The notes beneath the pieces were generated by a model. It was not told the DNA's origin. It made no database searches and saw only the letters and a program-made list of their open reading frames with translations. From Lethocerus indicus (taxonomy: Eukaryota > Arthropoda > Insecta > Hemiptera > Belostomatidae): 64,000 nucleotides of DNA. Both the position numbers and the translations under genes were made by a program. The DNA is taken from NCBI GenBank assembly GCA_019843655.1, contig JACDQD010000006.1:19424246-19488245 (forward strand), written 5' to 3'. Position 1 is the stretch's first letter. Every line of letters starts with the position of its first letter. Below are positions 12,701-24,787 of the stretch, one piece after another.

Positions 12701-14328
12701 GATTCCCCACCATCTGTCCGGAGATATTTCCGGTTGTTACCCGAAGAGATGGGAAAATCTCAAATGATCCCACACCGACTTAATAAAAGTTACGCGTCCA
12801 ATCTATGACCATTTTTCTCAAGTCGCCCCAAAACCCGACTAGAAAAAGAAAGAGGTCTTGGATCTTCATAACTGAAGTACGAATAATGCATTTTCGCGAG
12901 ATTTAGTTCACAAGCTATTAAATCTTGAATTAACACGAACGAAGCGTTGCATCGATAATAGCGATAAGAATGAAGTATAAAAAAATACTTATGTATTCGC
13001 CGCATTCGAAAGCACGCCTGCGATATACATCCGTGCCTCGTATGTGGTAGGTGGCTAGAAAACCAGTCTTTTACGGTCCCCCGATAAGCCGGAACGGTGT
13101 CAGATTTTGTTATTGTGTTATTAGTGGTTTCCGCCAATTGGCCGAACAGTGGGTGCTAAGCCCGCGATCGCGGAAAAACGAGCCACCGCTCGTTCTAGGT
13201 TCTCATTAACGGATGTTGCTCCATTGATTGGACCATCCCCTGAGCTTCACGATCGGACAAAGCGTTACAACCAGCTCGGTTATAACAGCCTGGAATTTAT
13301 AAACACATCTATGGATTCATTCAAATTACACTTGTCCAATTTATTCACATTATGGATAAAATCTAGTAGACTGAAAAAAAATATCGCTAATAAGCTTCAA
13401 TCGATTATATCAATATACGTCATTAATATTATAATTTTCCAGTAAATATATATAAAGTAAAATATAGTGTTCCTGTGACTCCTTTTAAGTATCTCCTTAA
13501 AAAATGTATTTCTCAATAACGTGTTTAACTTTTTAAATTAAGCCAAAACTATTTTGGATTTTATCTCCAGGGAAGGGTAAGTTACCATGCCTGGCAACTG
13601 TTCGGCCCGCTTTCGATAATGGCGCCGGATCAGAAAGCAGACGAGGGTCCATATCTATCTCTATCAGTGATGTATTGGTCTCCCAATTACAATTGTCTCG
13701 ACTGCAATTACACTTGGAAGTTAGCCGGTAATTGCTTGGCGGTGGCTGCAATTTTTGGAATTGCGCTTGCCCGGCTGTATCTGCGATGTATTGACCCCCT
13801 TTCGTCAATGCGGACGCTTCTCTTGACCCGCGTCTCCCGTTCTCGATTAAGCTGATTAATCCTGTCCAATTCCAATCCAGTCCAATTTCAAAACTCCAGG
13901 CCCGTTCGAAGAGTGAATTTCAAGTCCCGGGTTTTTAAGTTTATGGTGCGTTTTGATATATTTCCACGAGGCTTTATATCCACCGATACGCTTACGAATT
14001 TCTATCCAATTCGGTCCGATGCTAGCATAAGACGATAGGCGTCTGACTGAATATACCAAATCATTACGAAGGAATTCATGAAGGAATTCTTGACCAGCTT
14101 ATGACCCGTTTTACATATTTATACAGCCGATGAGTTTGATTAAAAACTCTGTTCCGCTATCAGTTTCACTGAATTCAATCTCAAATTTCATCGAATCCCT
14201 GCCAGCCGAGTTTATAAATATGCATGTAAGTGTATGCGATAATCCCGGCCCATCTGAAGAGAAACAGGGCGCGGGGTTATAGAGACTGGCATCGGGGTTC
14301 TATTTAATTTTCCACGAATAGGGTGTTT
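9740..14328. other. Gene-free mosaic
   Basis: AT-rich DNA (about 9740-10290, 10541-11050, 11426-11930, 12081-12400, 13301-13560) alternates with GC-rich blocks (about 10291-10540, 11051-11425, 11931-12080, 12401-13300, 13561 onward). The longest frames (118 codons at 10170-10526 minus, 115 codons at 12790-13137 minus) show no motif, repeat or membrane pattern that I recognise. Nothing else is supported. Confidence 0.55.
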
Positions 14329-14338
14329 GGGGGGGGGG
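14329..14338 (+). repeat. G10 homopolymer
   Basis: Run of ten G at the edge of a GC-rich block, part of the plus-strand G-run set. Confidence 0.85.
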
Positions 14339-16620
14339 TGCAGTGGAAAAGGGCGGTGTAATTCAAATTCTCAGAATTATAATCGGATAGCGGGCCCCTC
14401 GCTGCAGGGTGCCCGTAACAGCCCTGCCCCGCTAATCGAATTATTTTCGGAAGCGGGACACCCCCAGGTGATTCTCGGGCCGATGATTACATGCGAGCCC
14501 CCGCCTAGCACCACCCTCATTACCACCCTTTTGATAACCGTATCATCTAAATGCTCCTGTAAGGCACGACCTCAGGTAATAAATTATCCGACGTCTTGGT
14601 ACTGGGCCGAAAATACATTTTACGCACGCATGGACGTCCCGGTTTATTAACCGGCATAGAACAATCGGTTGCTAGCTATATTCAGAACCTGAACATTCTA
14701 ATATTACATTAATTAAGACCCACTAAAATGACAGATGAGAATCACCGTAAACATTGATTGGTGTCTGAGGTCTTTCATAAGGAATACTCGGTAACATAAA
14801 ATTTGATACCGATACTACCAGTAAATAATAATTTAAAGTATTTTAGCGGAGTGTTTGATATACAGTACGCTAAAACTTAATTGAACCAATGCGATGTGAG
14901 AGTTGTTTGGTGTGTATCTGAACGAGACATGCAATAAGCAATTTCAGTTCGTGTCATATGAGAATGTATAACCACAATATATATTGGAAGGTGTAAGAAG
15001 GCGGTGAATATCTGTTTTAAGCGTGCTGTCGGTGCGCTGTTCTGTGTCGGAACAATAAATATTGGCTACGAATAAGTATTCCGAGCGGGTTGTTTTGGGG
15101 TGTGATTGGAAGAAGATATATCACTCGGGGTCTGCCCCGGTTCCCACTCCCTCCAGAGTGCTCCGAGCTCCAGTCCGAGTCCAAGTCTGAGCACCGACTC
15201 GGCTTTCAAGAAGTTTTTACGCGGATAGGGCCGATAGTTTGAAGAAACTCTTTGCGGCCGAGACCTACCCTCTCACTTCTATTTCTTTCAGTGTAACTTT
15301 ATCTAAAAAGACTTAGAATTTTCCGCTTCCGAATAACAGAATGTGAGAGGAATCCGATAGATGGTCCTGAATAGTTGAATTTATAGACTGCGACCCCACA
15401 TCGGCCTCAGTTGGAAGATGAAAGTGGCTAGTCACATTCGCAATACTTTCTAGGAATTCCTTACTGAGAAATTTATAATTGGATTATTAATACAATGTTT
15501 TATTTAGTCCCAAAACGTTCGAAAAAATGTTAATGTTAAAATATTTAAATGGAGCAAACAGATTAAATTCAGAATACACTTGTGATACGGTTATTACTTG
15601 TATTAATGTTAGGATTCGTAATTAGGGAAAGTCATTATCAAGAATGTTTATTAAATCATTGTAGTTAGCAGTTAGTGCACTTTTAAGCTATTATACGATT
15701 ATTATTATGAATGTTATTACATTTAATTTACAATTTAAAATATGTTTAAATTATAAAAGTAACCACTCAGTTTTTATTGTGTAGAGACTTTTATAATTCT
15801 CCTTTAAAAAAGGATCCCCTTATTCTGAAGATTTAATTTTTCAGAAAAGAATCTTCAAAGAAACATAAATTACAGCGTTCCTATAAGGGCTATTAAAGTA
15901 TTTCCCGAAATATTAAACTGATTACGCGAAGACTTAATTTAATGAAGTAATCATTTTCCAAAATGCCTAATAAAAGTCTTCACTTTTATGGTTCCTACCG
16001 TTTAGTTAATGTTTTAGTGAAACATTTAAGGCTGATTATTAAAAATTGAATATCAAAAATGAGGAATAATTATAATATATATCTATCAAATAACAATACC
16101 ATCTCTATCAATCAGTTAACCGTAAGAGTTTCACATTTCCTCTACACATTACCTCTGGCGTTTTGTAAGCTGTGATAACAACAGTGTATATTTCAGAATG
16201 GACAATCTTCAAAGAAACTAATTTGTAGTGATGACAATATTCAAGTTAAACAAGCTGGAGGACAGACCCTGCATTCAGTGAGGGTTGTTAGGCACGTTAT
16301 CCAAGAGTACCCGGCCCCCAGATAGACCGTTCCGCTGTGAGTTTGTTATAATTATGTTACCCAAATTTCTGACTGCATAGTACTATTTCATTTAACGCAT
16401 GTATTGAAGAATGTTCGGCTTATTTTCATTAAAATATAAATAAGTCTTCTTGTTTGAATTAACCCGGAGCTGTAAATTTTACCCGAAGAATAAAGCCGTA
16501 TCGAATAACTGTAGGGAGGTTGGCGCTGTTAAAAATAAAAATAAAAAATATTATTACGGATCTCCGAGGAAGCAACAACACTAACAGAACTAATAAAACA
16601 AACAGTCCGGGGGATGTGGC
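14339..16620. other. Gene-free mosaic
   Basis: A GC-rich block continues to about 14660. AT-rich DNA follows with one small GC block at about 15061-15270, then a long AT-rich spacer to about 16500 with no recognisable feature. Confidence 0.55.
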
Positions 16621-16630
16621 GGGGGGGGGG
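16621..16630 (+). repeat. G10 homopolymer
   Basis: Run of ten G inside a GC-rich block. It falls in a 125-codon frame (16520-16897) that I do not accept as a gene. Confidence 0.85.
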
Positions 16631-18408
16631 AACAGAGGGTTTGATATAATAACATGGACGTGCTTGTTGTTCTGGGAGGCAATTTCAGATTTAATTTACG
16701 TATGCAAATTAGAGAAAGGAGCGGGAGTACTAACGGAGGCAGGTAACGCGGGTAAGCAGGCAGGTCGGGTGGAGGTCCTGCCTCTCCTCCTGCAGCCCTT
16801 TATGGCCAGCGCTTCCTTTCGCTCCGGTATGCGGGCTCGACCCCTTTTTGTTCCTCGGACCACCCACCAAAACAGCCCCAGCGTTATTATTTCATGAAAT
16901 GCGACTTGGCGTTAATTTCAAACGAAATTCTTTCCCGAGGAATTCCTCCCTCCCCCACGCCCTACTGTAACCCACCAGAGAAATAGTTGCACGCCCGCGA
17001 CCCAGTTTCCGGTTATGAAAACATTAAATCACGGCCACCGAGGCAACGGTTTTCGCACTTTTATCCGATATGTGCTAAAAATAACCATGTTTTTATGAAA
17101 ATGTGTAGTCCATTGAAATATCTGTACAAATGCAATATACTTGGCCCCGTGAATGGCACGTTAATTAAGTTTTCGGTTCTGAGGCAGGCCGTGTCCGGGT
17201 CATCGTACAACCATAAAACCGATATGGTCCATGGAATCTCTCGCGGGATCATAACCCGTATCCTCGAGGACGCAATCACCTCTAACTATTAAATATCAGT
17301 TTCCACCGTTAATGCCCCATTATGCCACAAACACCGTGTTTTACCTTTCGCAATTATGAGATCTGTCTGTCGGTTAACCCATTCATCGGTTCATTCGACC
17401 ATCAGAGGGCCGCCTCATTTTAATGTCCAATTATGAAATGAAATTCCGCCGACTGTACAAACCCAACTCTAAACTGATTGCAGGGAACATGTCAGCAAAT
17501 CTTGATGCGAGTTTGATTTAATCATTCAATTCAGAGTTGGGTCCGCACCCTCCAACGCCGAACTGAATCAACACCGAGAGTATAACCGGCAGCAAGCCGC
17601 CGCGTCAATCGACTTCACGGCCCAATGGCAAGAGCCACTCCCCTTCTAATTACCAACGCCCAAATATTTAGAATCCCGAATATAAGTTCAGTGCAAATAA
17701 TTCGGAATTGGCCCTCCGGTGAGCCTTTTCCCGAATACGGCCAAAGTAATCTCGCCAGTGAAAATACCTTTCCCTTTTATTTATACTCTTATCCTTTCTG
17801 AATGGCTTTTTCGGTATTTTAAAACGGAGTTGAAAGTAGAAATACGTAGTTAAAATGGAAAGCAGATTTCCTGCTCTACTGACTTCGCCATACCTGTCCA
17901 AATAAATTTTACACTAAAGGTGATTTCGAGAATAGCGGTCAAATCGATTTTATATTACTCCTCTGATTTCATGTTTCATTTTACGTACTAGTGCATATTC
18001 GTAATTCCGTCGAACAATTTCTTCGTTTGTATTGCTGAATTTCTTTGCTTTATAAATTAGATCTCTATATATTACTGTCGGTTTTATTAAAACAAATAAT
18101 TGAATTTAAACTCTTTTTAACTGATTGTACCGCAATTAATAATTGAATTGATGCGTATTAGCTTGGTTTTTTGGAAAACCTATAAAATGAAAAACATTGG
18201 CTTAACAATTTGTAAATTTTATAGACGCGTATGTATGTTTTAGACGTATACAATACCTGTCGTTTCTGAATATAACCTAGACTACTGATGACAAGGGAGA
18301 TTGTGCCATTAGGTTGATGCCCTAGTTTGCTAACGCGCTTAGTAATTGGTTGTCGACTCCCATGAGTTATTCGAAAATTCATGGGTCACTTGGGGTAATT
18401 GAAGCTTG

Positions 18409-18430
18409 CGCAGGCTTCAATAAATAATTA
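18409..18430. repeat. 22-bp near-palindrome
   Basis: TTGAAGC and GCTTCAA flank an almost self-complementary 8-nt centre, with a single mismatched pair overall. It sits in an AT-rich spacer. A protein-binding site or a chance palindrome are both possible. Confidence 0.5.
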
Positions 18431-19062
18431 GCACCGCAATAATCAGCTCTCAGCCCGACTCACCTAGTGAATTCAGATTTACCCATTTGAGTAAAGTTTC
18501 CCCCTTCAATAATTTATGGGTCAATTTAGGACCACCCAAAAATATAATTAACGAATAGTTCAACTAACGTAGTTATCGGTTTGGCTGAAAAACTTTCTTT
18601 ACTTTAAAAATTAAACATTCCCAATGATTCTTTAAATTTGATATAGTTTGCACGAATATTATTAAATGTTTTCAAAAATGAAGATATATTGATTTGATTT
18701 GGAGAACATCATCACTTGTAGAATTTAATTTGTTTTCGTGATTTCACATTCATTAGATCGATCGATGAGATAAAAAATTTCTCGATATTGATGTCGGTAC
18801 TTATGCCGTGTAAATAACTATGTTTAAAAATCCCAATCCTACTTTCCATTTCCGATGAGTAAATTAATTGCACTTCACCTGCTTTAAGAGCCGTTCCACA
18901 GGGTTCAATTAGTTCGCTTATTCATTTCTGCAGAAGATGCGCTATCGGATGAGGTCGAAGTGGCGCAAGGAGGGAGGAGGGACCCAGCCAAGTTTCCCGA
19001 AGTCTGTTAATCATTTGGAGGGGGATTTGAGGTCCAGGGGCGAACCCGAGTAACGCACTGGT

Positions 19063-19084
19063 GGGTGTTGGGGATGGGGGCGGG
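19063..19084 (+). promoter_or_regulatory. Potential G-quadruplex
   Basis: Four G tracts (GGG, GGGG, GGGGG, GGG) are separated by loops of 4, 2 and 1 nt, which fits the standard G-quadruplex sequence rule on the plus strand. Folding and role are inferred only. Confidence 0.5.
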
Positions 19085-21730
19085 CGCTGAGAGAGCAATT
19101 TACTTGGACGACACTCCATCCATTCATCCGACCTTTGGCGCGGTCGGTTCAAACGACTCCCCCGTTCTTATGATACCCCTGAGTAATAGGTCACCTTTAT
19201 ATCCACCCTCAATTCTTTCAAAGCGACCTGCCCCGGATTCCGACCACAGTTCGCCATACGATCACCGCGGGGTCAACCGAGGTAAACTAGGCCATGAAGG
19301 GTGATACTAATAGGTAGTAGGGCAAATGATTTAATAAATATTTGTTCTATTTAAAACAACTATCAGTTGGGGTATTTGCCAAAATATTTCATTGCCAGGG
19401 TATTACAAGAGTTTATCAGCTTTAGTATTTACCAACTTATCAGAGTTACTCATGCAATTGGTGGGTAGAAATTCAGAGTATTGTATTATGCCGCTGGCCG
19501 ATATTCGGGCAATGTTGGCGCGCAACCTCGAATCGAACTAGCATATCTGATTTGCTTGGCGTTATTAGTATCGCTATTACCCGAGTATTGACGGGTGGGA
19601 CAATTTAAAATTGTATCCCCCGCAGCCCCCGGCTGGGGATTAAACAGCCGATGATTGTCCCACGGCTCTTCATTACCCGAGCTATCGATTGGTTGATTGG
19701 GCGTCAACGCAATTCGATGCTCGGACCAGCCGGGGCGTTTAATTGGTTAATACGCCCCTAATAGGCGAAGCGCGGCCGGCCATATCCGCCAATCGTGTCG
19801 TTTTATCATTCCCAAAATATAATTGCCAGACATCGTGGCGCAGTGTGAATCCGTGCGGTAATTCGATCGAGAAACTAGAAATAGGTAAATAATTATACGA
19901 TTAAACATCTTTTCCTCACTCTGTTTCATAATGAATTCAACATAATTTTATAATTGAATTTTATTTGGAATTTATTCCTAATAACATTCAGCAAAAATGA
20001 AATCTATAATTAATTTATTATTTATCTAGAATATGTTGAATATAAAATAAAGTGTTCTTCAATTGAAACAATTGAGTGTGTGTTATGTGAAAAGGGTATC
20101 TACATATTTTACCCTAAAGCAAATAAGAAGCCCAACGACATCGGGAAATACAGTCTTTATTATTTTTTTTTGTTTATTTGGTTTAGTACTGTGATGCGGA
20201 AACATCATAGTCATCGTTCGAGGCTAGAACCTATTGGAGGCCGGATTCGGCCACTGAATGGCAAATCGAAAAAGTATTTCCATGGAAATTGGCGCTTGGG
20301 TGTCTGGGTGGGTGGAGTGGGTTTCGATTTGAAAGGCCATCTGAGGAATCCGTCTGTTGTCTCGGGCATGAATTATTAACCAGGAATATATTTCGGGGGC
20401 CGAAACCTGGTGGTGTTCGCCGAATAAAACCCCCGTCAGGTGTTCCTGCGTTAACATAGATAGTAGCCAGTGTCCTGTCTTATATAGGACCCGATACCTG
20501 GCAGCGTTTTGGGCCGGGTTCCCCCATACGGCCGTCATTAGGCTGAATGTCCATAATGGTGAAAACTATCAGCCGCTTGGTCTAACGCGGCGGTATAATC
20601 AAAATTCACTTTGTTAAAAATGACAGAATAATATGCCGTGTAGTCTTTATCCGGGGAGCAGCGTAAAAAATCGGAATATCCGATGAGACCAAATCCGTAC
20701 GATCAAAGTGTTAAACCGCGTACTGTCCTAACTATATTTCTATAAGTTATTTTATATACCCCGTCTGCAGCAAGTTTCCTCGGTGACGAGAAGTCTAACG
20801 CAGAACTTAAGAACCGGAGACAGAATACTGGAAATTTGATTCAACGTTGATTTAAATCATATAATCTGTCTATCGTAAAAGACTGAAAAAATGTAACAAG
20901 ATATAAAGGAGTAAAAATAATATATTTACTTAAAATTTGAGGTCACTTTGTCTAGATTATTTTTCAATTTTTCGAAAAGGGACATTTTTGGGTAATCTAA
21001 AACGGAAATCGACTTTGAATTCTGTCATAGAGTGCTAGTCCGGGGCACGAATGACAGGGAGAATCCTTGGGTTGGTTTTCATTGGTTGTGGGTAGGGGAG
21101 GTTTGGAGCGGGCTTTAGAGGGGACGCCATAGGAGGGCCCTCAATGCGGCTGCACTCGAGACACAAGCGGCGCCCCATCAAAGCAACGCCCCTGCTTTTA
21201 TGCCCCACTATCGGCCACTATATGTTATAGCCTCCCAATGTACAGTTAAACGCCTTTCTACTAGTTAAACGCAACTCTAATGGCGTCATCTAATTATCGT
21301 TTGCAGGTTCCACACTAGTGCTGTAAACACATTAGCATCCAATGGATCTGGTGATATATCATGTATTATTATAGATCGAAACTAGGTACTGAAAATCGAT
21401 AGAAAATAAACAAATTTAGACGTGTCTCTAATTCCCTTTTCAGTTCACTCTTTAAACGAAATTGCAACCCCGAATGCACTGTCTAATATAAGAGGGGAAT
21501 GTTTCATAATTTCAGGTATTAGCCTGTAATCATCTGAAATAGCCACACCTATAATATGGCGACTTATTATTGTTCTTAAAGATTGCAAATTGGAAATAGG
21601 TTATTCTGATTTTTCCTATACTGTGTCAAAATATTGAAAATTGATACTCCCGATATGACTATTGTTCTTGAAATCGTTTTTCTAGTAAAGTAATTCGGAT
21701 TTATTCGAACTGCAAGTACTTCTCTTAGGA

Positions 21731-21775
21731 GCGAGTGAGTGAGAGAGAGGGAGAAGAGAGGGAGGGAGGGAAACA
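21731..21775 (+). repeat. Purine-rich GA tract 1
   Basis: GAGT/GAGA and GGGA units form a purine-only stretch. It precedes the G10 run and the longer GA tract to the right. Confidence 0.8.
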
Positions 21776-21815
21776 AAAAAAAAGTCGAATCTGTTAGTGC
21801 GTAGCTGAAGGGGGA

Positions 21816-21825
21816 GGGGGGGGGG
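21816..21825 (+). repeat. G10 homopolymer
   Basis: Run of ten G just after a GGGGGA motif, between the two GA-rich tracts. Confidence 0.85.
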
Positions 21826-21979
21826 TGGCGGAGGTTAGAGCCCGGGTTACCCGTCCGGAGTCAAAATGGTTCTGGAGGTCGTTAGCGTTTTGTTCGCTTT
21901 CAACCGGGAGAAACGAAATGCGAAAGGAAAGTGCCATTGCAAGAAAGATAGAGGGTGGTTGAGGGACAAGGTGGTGGAA

Positions 21980-22035
21980 AGGGGGAGGGAGAGAGAGAGA
22001 GAGGAGAGAGAGAGAGAGGAGGGAGAGAGAGAGAG

Positions 22036-22072
<37 letters not shown>
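21980..22072 (+). repeat. Imperfect (GA)n microsatellite, about 90 bp
   Basis: Almost pure purine stretch of GA and GGA units, with the final ~30 bp a clean (GA)n. The Arg-Glu and Ser-Leu frames that cross it are products of the repeat and not genes. In insects, long GA runs can be bound by GAGA-factor/Pipsqueak-type proteins; binding here is inference. Confidence 0.9.
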
Positions 22073-22074
<2 letters not shown>

Positions 22075-24067
22075 GAATGAAGGTGAGAGTGAAAAATGAG
22101 TAGAGCTCTGAGAACGATCAGTCTTGTTCACCTTCAACCGAGCACAGCACTCCACACGCCAAATCGTCCAGGGGCCACAGCTCCCAGGATTTCATTATCA
22201 TCTTCTACATTTATCTATATTAATAAACAATTAGTAGGTACGTTGAATTGAAAGAAAATATTCCTCTGTAATTTGAAACAAATTCGGAACTAATTATTTC
22301 CAGTGGGAAATTTGTCATTCGTATCGTACTTGTGTTGTCTTAAATTGAAACTATTATGCATTTCATCTAACAGCCGTACGGCCGATTGTGGGTTATGCGC
22401 TACTGGGGAAACACTAAAAGCTTTGTATTCGGACGTGGATTTCCAAGAAGAAAGTGAAACGGACATCAGTCAGGAGGACTTTAGTAGTTGAGAAGGAAGA
22501 AGGAAGGAGGAGGAGGCGGAGCTCTCTCCAAGAATTACCCCGATTTGTAAACTGTTAGCCCTATCTGCTAAAGAGGGCATCACTCCTGGACCTAGTTTCT
22601 TTATCGCTTTTCCTGGGGACCTCCAACGCCGACCGAATTCCACGCGGGCCCCCTTCTAAAGTGGATTCATTCTTTTTTCAACCCGCCGCCGACATAAACT
22701 GCCGACAATTCCAGTTGTAATCTTCTCCGGCACTTATATTTAATGCTCTAACTAGGCGTTAGCGGCGCAGTAGAATTTCATTCAATCCTCACTAATTTAA
22801 GAAGCTCCGACAGAGGCGAATAATTAATTTCTTTCGTGTACATTAAAGTTATGCGATTAAATTAATGAGGTGTATTTTTAATTTTATACTGGCGAAGTTC
22901 AAGTTGTTACTTTCATTCTTCTAAACTAATTATGTGTAATACCATAAATCATTTTGTTAAATTATTCTTGCCTCCTCTCTTCTAGTATGATGTTGGATAG
23001 CCGCAAATTCATTATAAATTGATGTTATATTTATATTTATGAACATAAATATATCAGTTTTACTATTTTCTATTAATAATATAAATGGTTGTGCAGGCAT
23101 GAATAATGTAATGTAATCTAACAGGACGGCAAAGATATGTAAATGACTGCTTTATATGGAATAATGGAGAGAAAAATTACAATAATATGAGTTACAAATT
23201 ATTATAAATACAGATATCTTTGTATGCTTGTTTATGTATATATTACTTGGAATATTTCGCTTAGCTCTTATAAAGGATTTCGAGGTGTTTGCAGAATGAA
23301 ATATAAGGGCCATTGCGAGGGACTCCTAGCGACTTCTGTTTGCAGATGATTATTCTGTTGGTAATAAGAGTTTATAATTAAGTTTTAATTTGTTTATTGT
23401 TTCCTCCTGTAATTGTTTTCTTTGTATTAGGTTAAGAAGGTTTTCTCCTGCAGTAGTTATGTCTATTTCCGTTGTTTGAAAATATTTGCAATATTTTTAC
23501 AATAATTATTCACATTGAAGTTCCCGTTCCAGGATTCTTCCCCAAACGAATACACTGTTCGCGTTTTCCCTAATTTATTCTGATATAATTATGTAATCTT
23601 ATATAAGTAAAAAGGAGAACTCAGATTTGCCAACAAAAGGAACAAGTAATTATCCTTTGTGATGTTGGTAAATAGCAACAGCCCTACTTAATTGAGCCTT
23701 TCAACCCCTTTACAATCTAATATTTACTACTCATTTCCATTCTTCCCTCACAACTTCACACAACATCGAAATTCGTTTGTTGGTTTAATTTTCGGGATAT
23801 ATCTACGAGGTTTCAAACGGACTTTCGAGGGCAGTCACAAGTGGAGTTCCATAATTTCCAAAAACCTCTCCCACCGTTATAATTGCCTTAAAAAAGTGCA
23901 TTTCTTTAGTATGATGTAAATCATTTTTGTTTGTTTATTTATTGTATTAAGTACTGTTGAATCATCCTTTAAAATTTGACATACTCTTGTTTTATAAATT
24001 TTAAAATTTCTACATGTACCTTTTTTTTGTCACTACTTTTCGGTAATGTATGGACATTACCGGTCTG
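22073..24067. other. Gene-free, mostly AT-rich
   Basis: A small GC block (about 22490-22780) is followed by about 1.3 kb of AT-rich DNA. A frame at 22303-22491 follows an acceptor-like pyrimidine-AG near 22370 and ends in an acidic stretch (E-E-S-E-T-D). It is too short and too isolated to call an exon. Nothing else was seen. Confidence 0.5.
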
Positions 24068-24082
24068 TATATATATATATAT
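24068..24082. repeat. Short (TA)n
   Basis: Seven TA units, the shortest of the five TA arrays in the window. Confidence 0.8.
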
Positions 24083-24261
24083 TTGTTATTCATATTGCCA
24101 ATGTATAATATTTTATACACTTCAGTGAGACTAAAGGTTAGAACTATCTGGTATTATGGAATATTTAAAAAAATATTCTCTCAGGATCCACCAGATGAAA
24201 GCGGTTAATCAACTTTCAGAGAGGTCGGAATTGGAATTCAAGTGGTGTCCGGGTCAGGACA

Positions 24262-24320
24262 TGTGTGCGTGGTATGCGGATGTGCGTGTGCGTTTGTGCG
24301 TGTGTGTTTGTGTATATATT
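24262..24320 (+). repeat. GT-rich degenerate microsatellite
   Basis: GTGTGCG- and GTGTTT-type units form an interrupted TG repeat, which produces an artificial Val/Cys-rich frame. Confidence 0.75.
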
Positions 24321-24768
24321 GTCCACTCTCTCGGGCGACGGTGACACTAAAGGATTAGGGTAGGGCAGAGGCTCGTCTCAATTAACCCTCTACCTATACC
24401 CCTACACTCCAGGGATACACAAACCCTTTATCGTCACCTTCTCTCCATAGCCAGGGCCCAAAGCGTACCCTGTTCAACCACTTGTATAAACTGCCAAACT
24501 GATTGGTGATAAACAAAGCCCACGACGTTACTGAGCTAAGTATTCCGTTACTTCGAGGCGATGTTTAATTTATATAACAAAATTTAGACATGATAATATT
24601 TATTCAGTGGATTAGTCCACATTAATTAATTATTTAATTTTACATCAATGAAAATATTAGTGCTAATCTTATTTCTGAATATTCACGCCGATTTTTTCGT
24701 ATGCTAGACCGGTCTCGACTTCGCCAAAAATTAAGAGGTATCTTCGCGCTCTCATTTCAACTTTTTTG

Positions 24769-24787
24769 TTATTTATTTATTTATTTG
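24769..24787 (+). repeat. (TTTA)n tetranucleotide tract
   Basis: About four to five TTTA units in an AT-rich spacer. Confidence 0.7.

Larger units (their letters stand above)
16631..21730. other. Gene-free mosaic
   Basis: GC-rich blocks lie at about 16560-17660, 18841-19310, 19481-19880, 20211-20620 and 20991-21290, separated by AT-rich spacers. No gene or RNA was recognised. A YY1/Pho-like AATATGGCGAC site lies near 21554-21564, about 170 bp left of the GA-rich tract. Confidence 0.55.

Noticed and set aside
16520..16897. 125-codon frame
   Set aside because: Spans a G10 homopolymer, has no family motif and biased composition. Expected in a GC-rich island with few stops.
19500..19575. tRNA T-loop-like GTTCGATTC on the minus strand
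   Set aside because: No acceptor stem, anticodon arm or A-box could be placed around it.
21866..22099. Arg-Glu-rich frame and opposite Ser-Leu frame
   Set aside because: Direct translation of the GA microsatellite on each strand.
22303..22491. Possible last exon after an acceptor-like pyrimidine-AG near 22370
   Set aside because: Acidic end is suggestive, but there is no upstream exon, homology or polyadenylation context.
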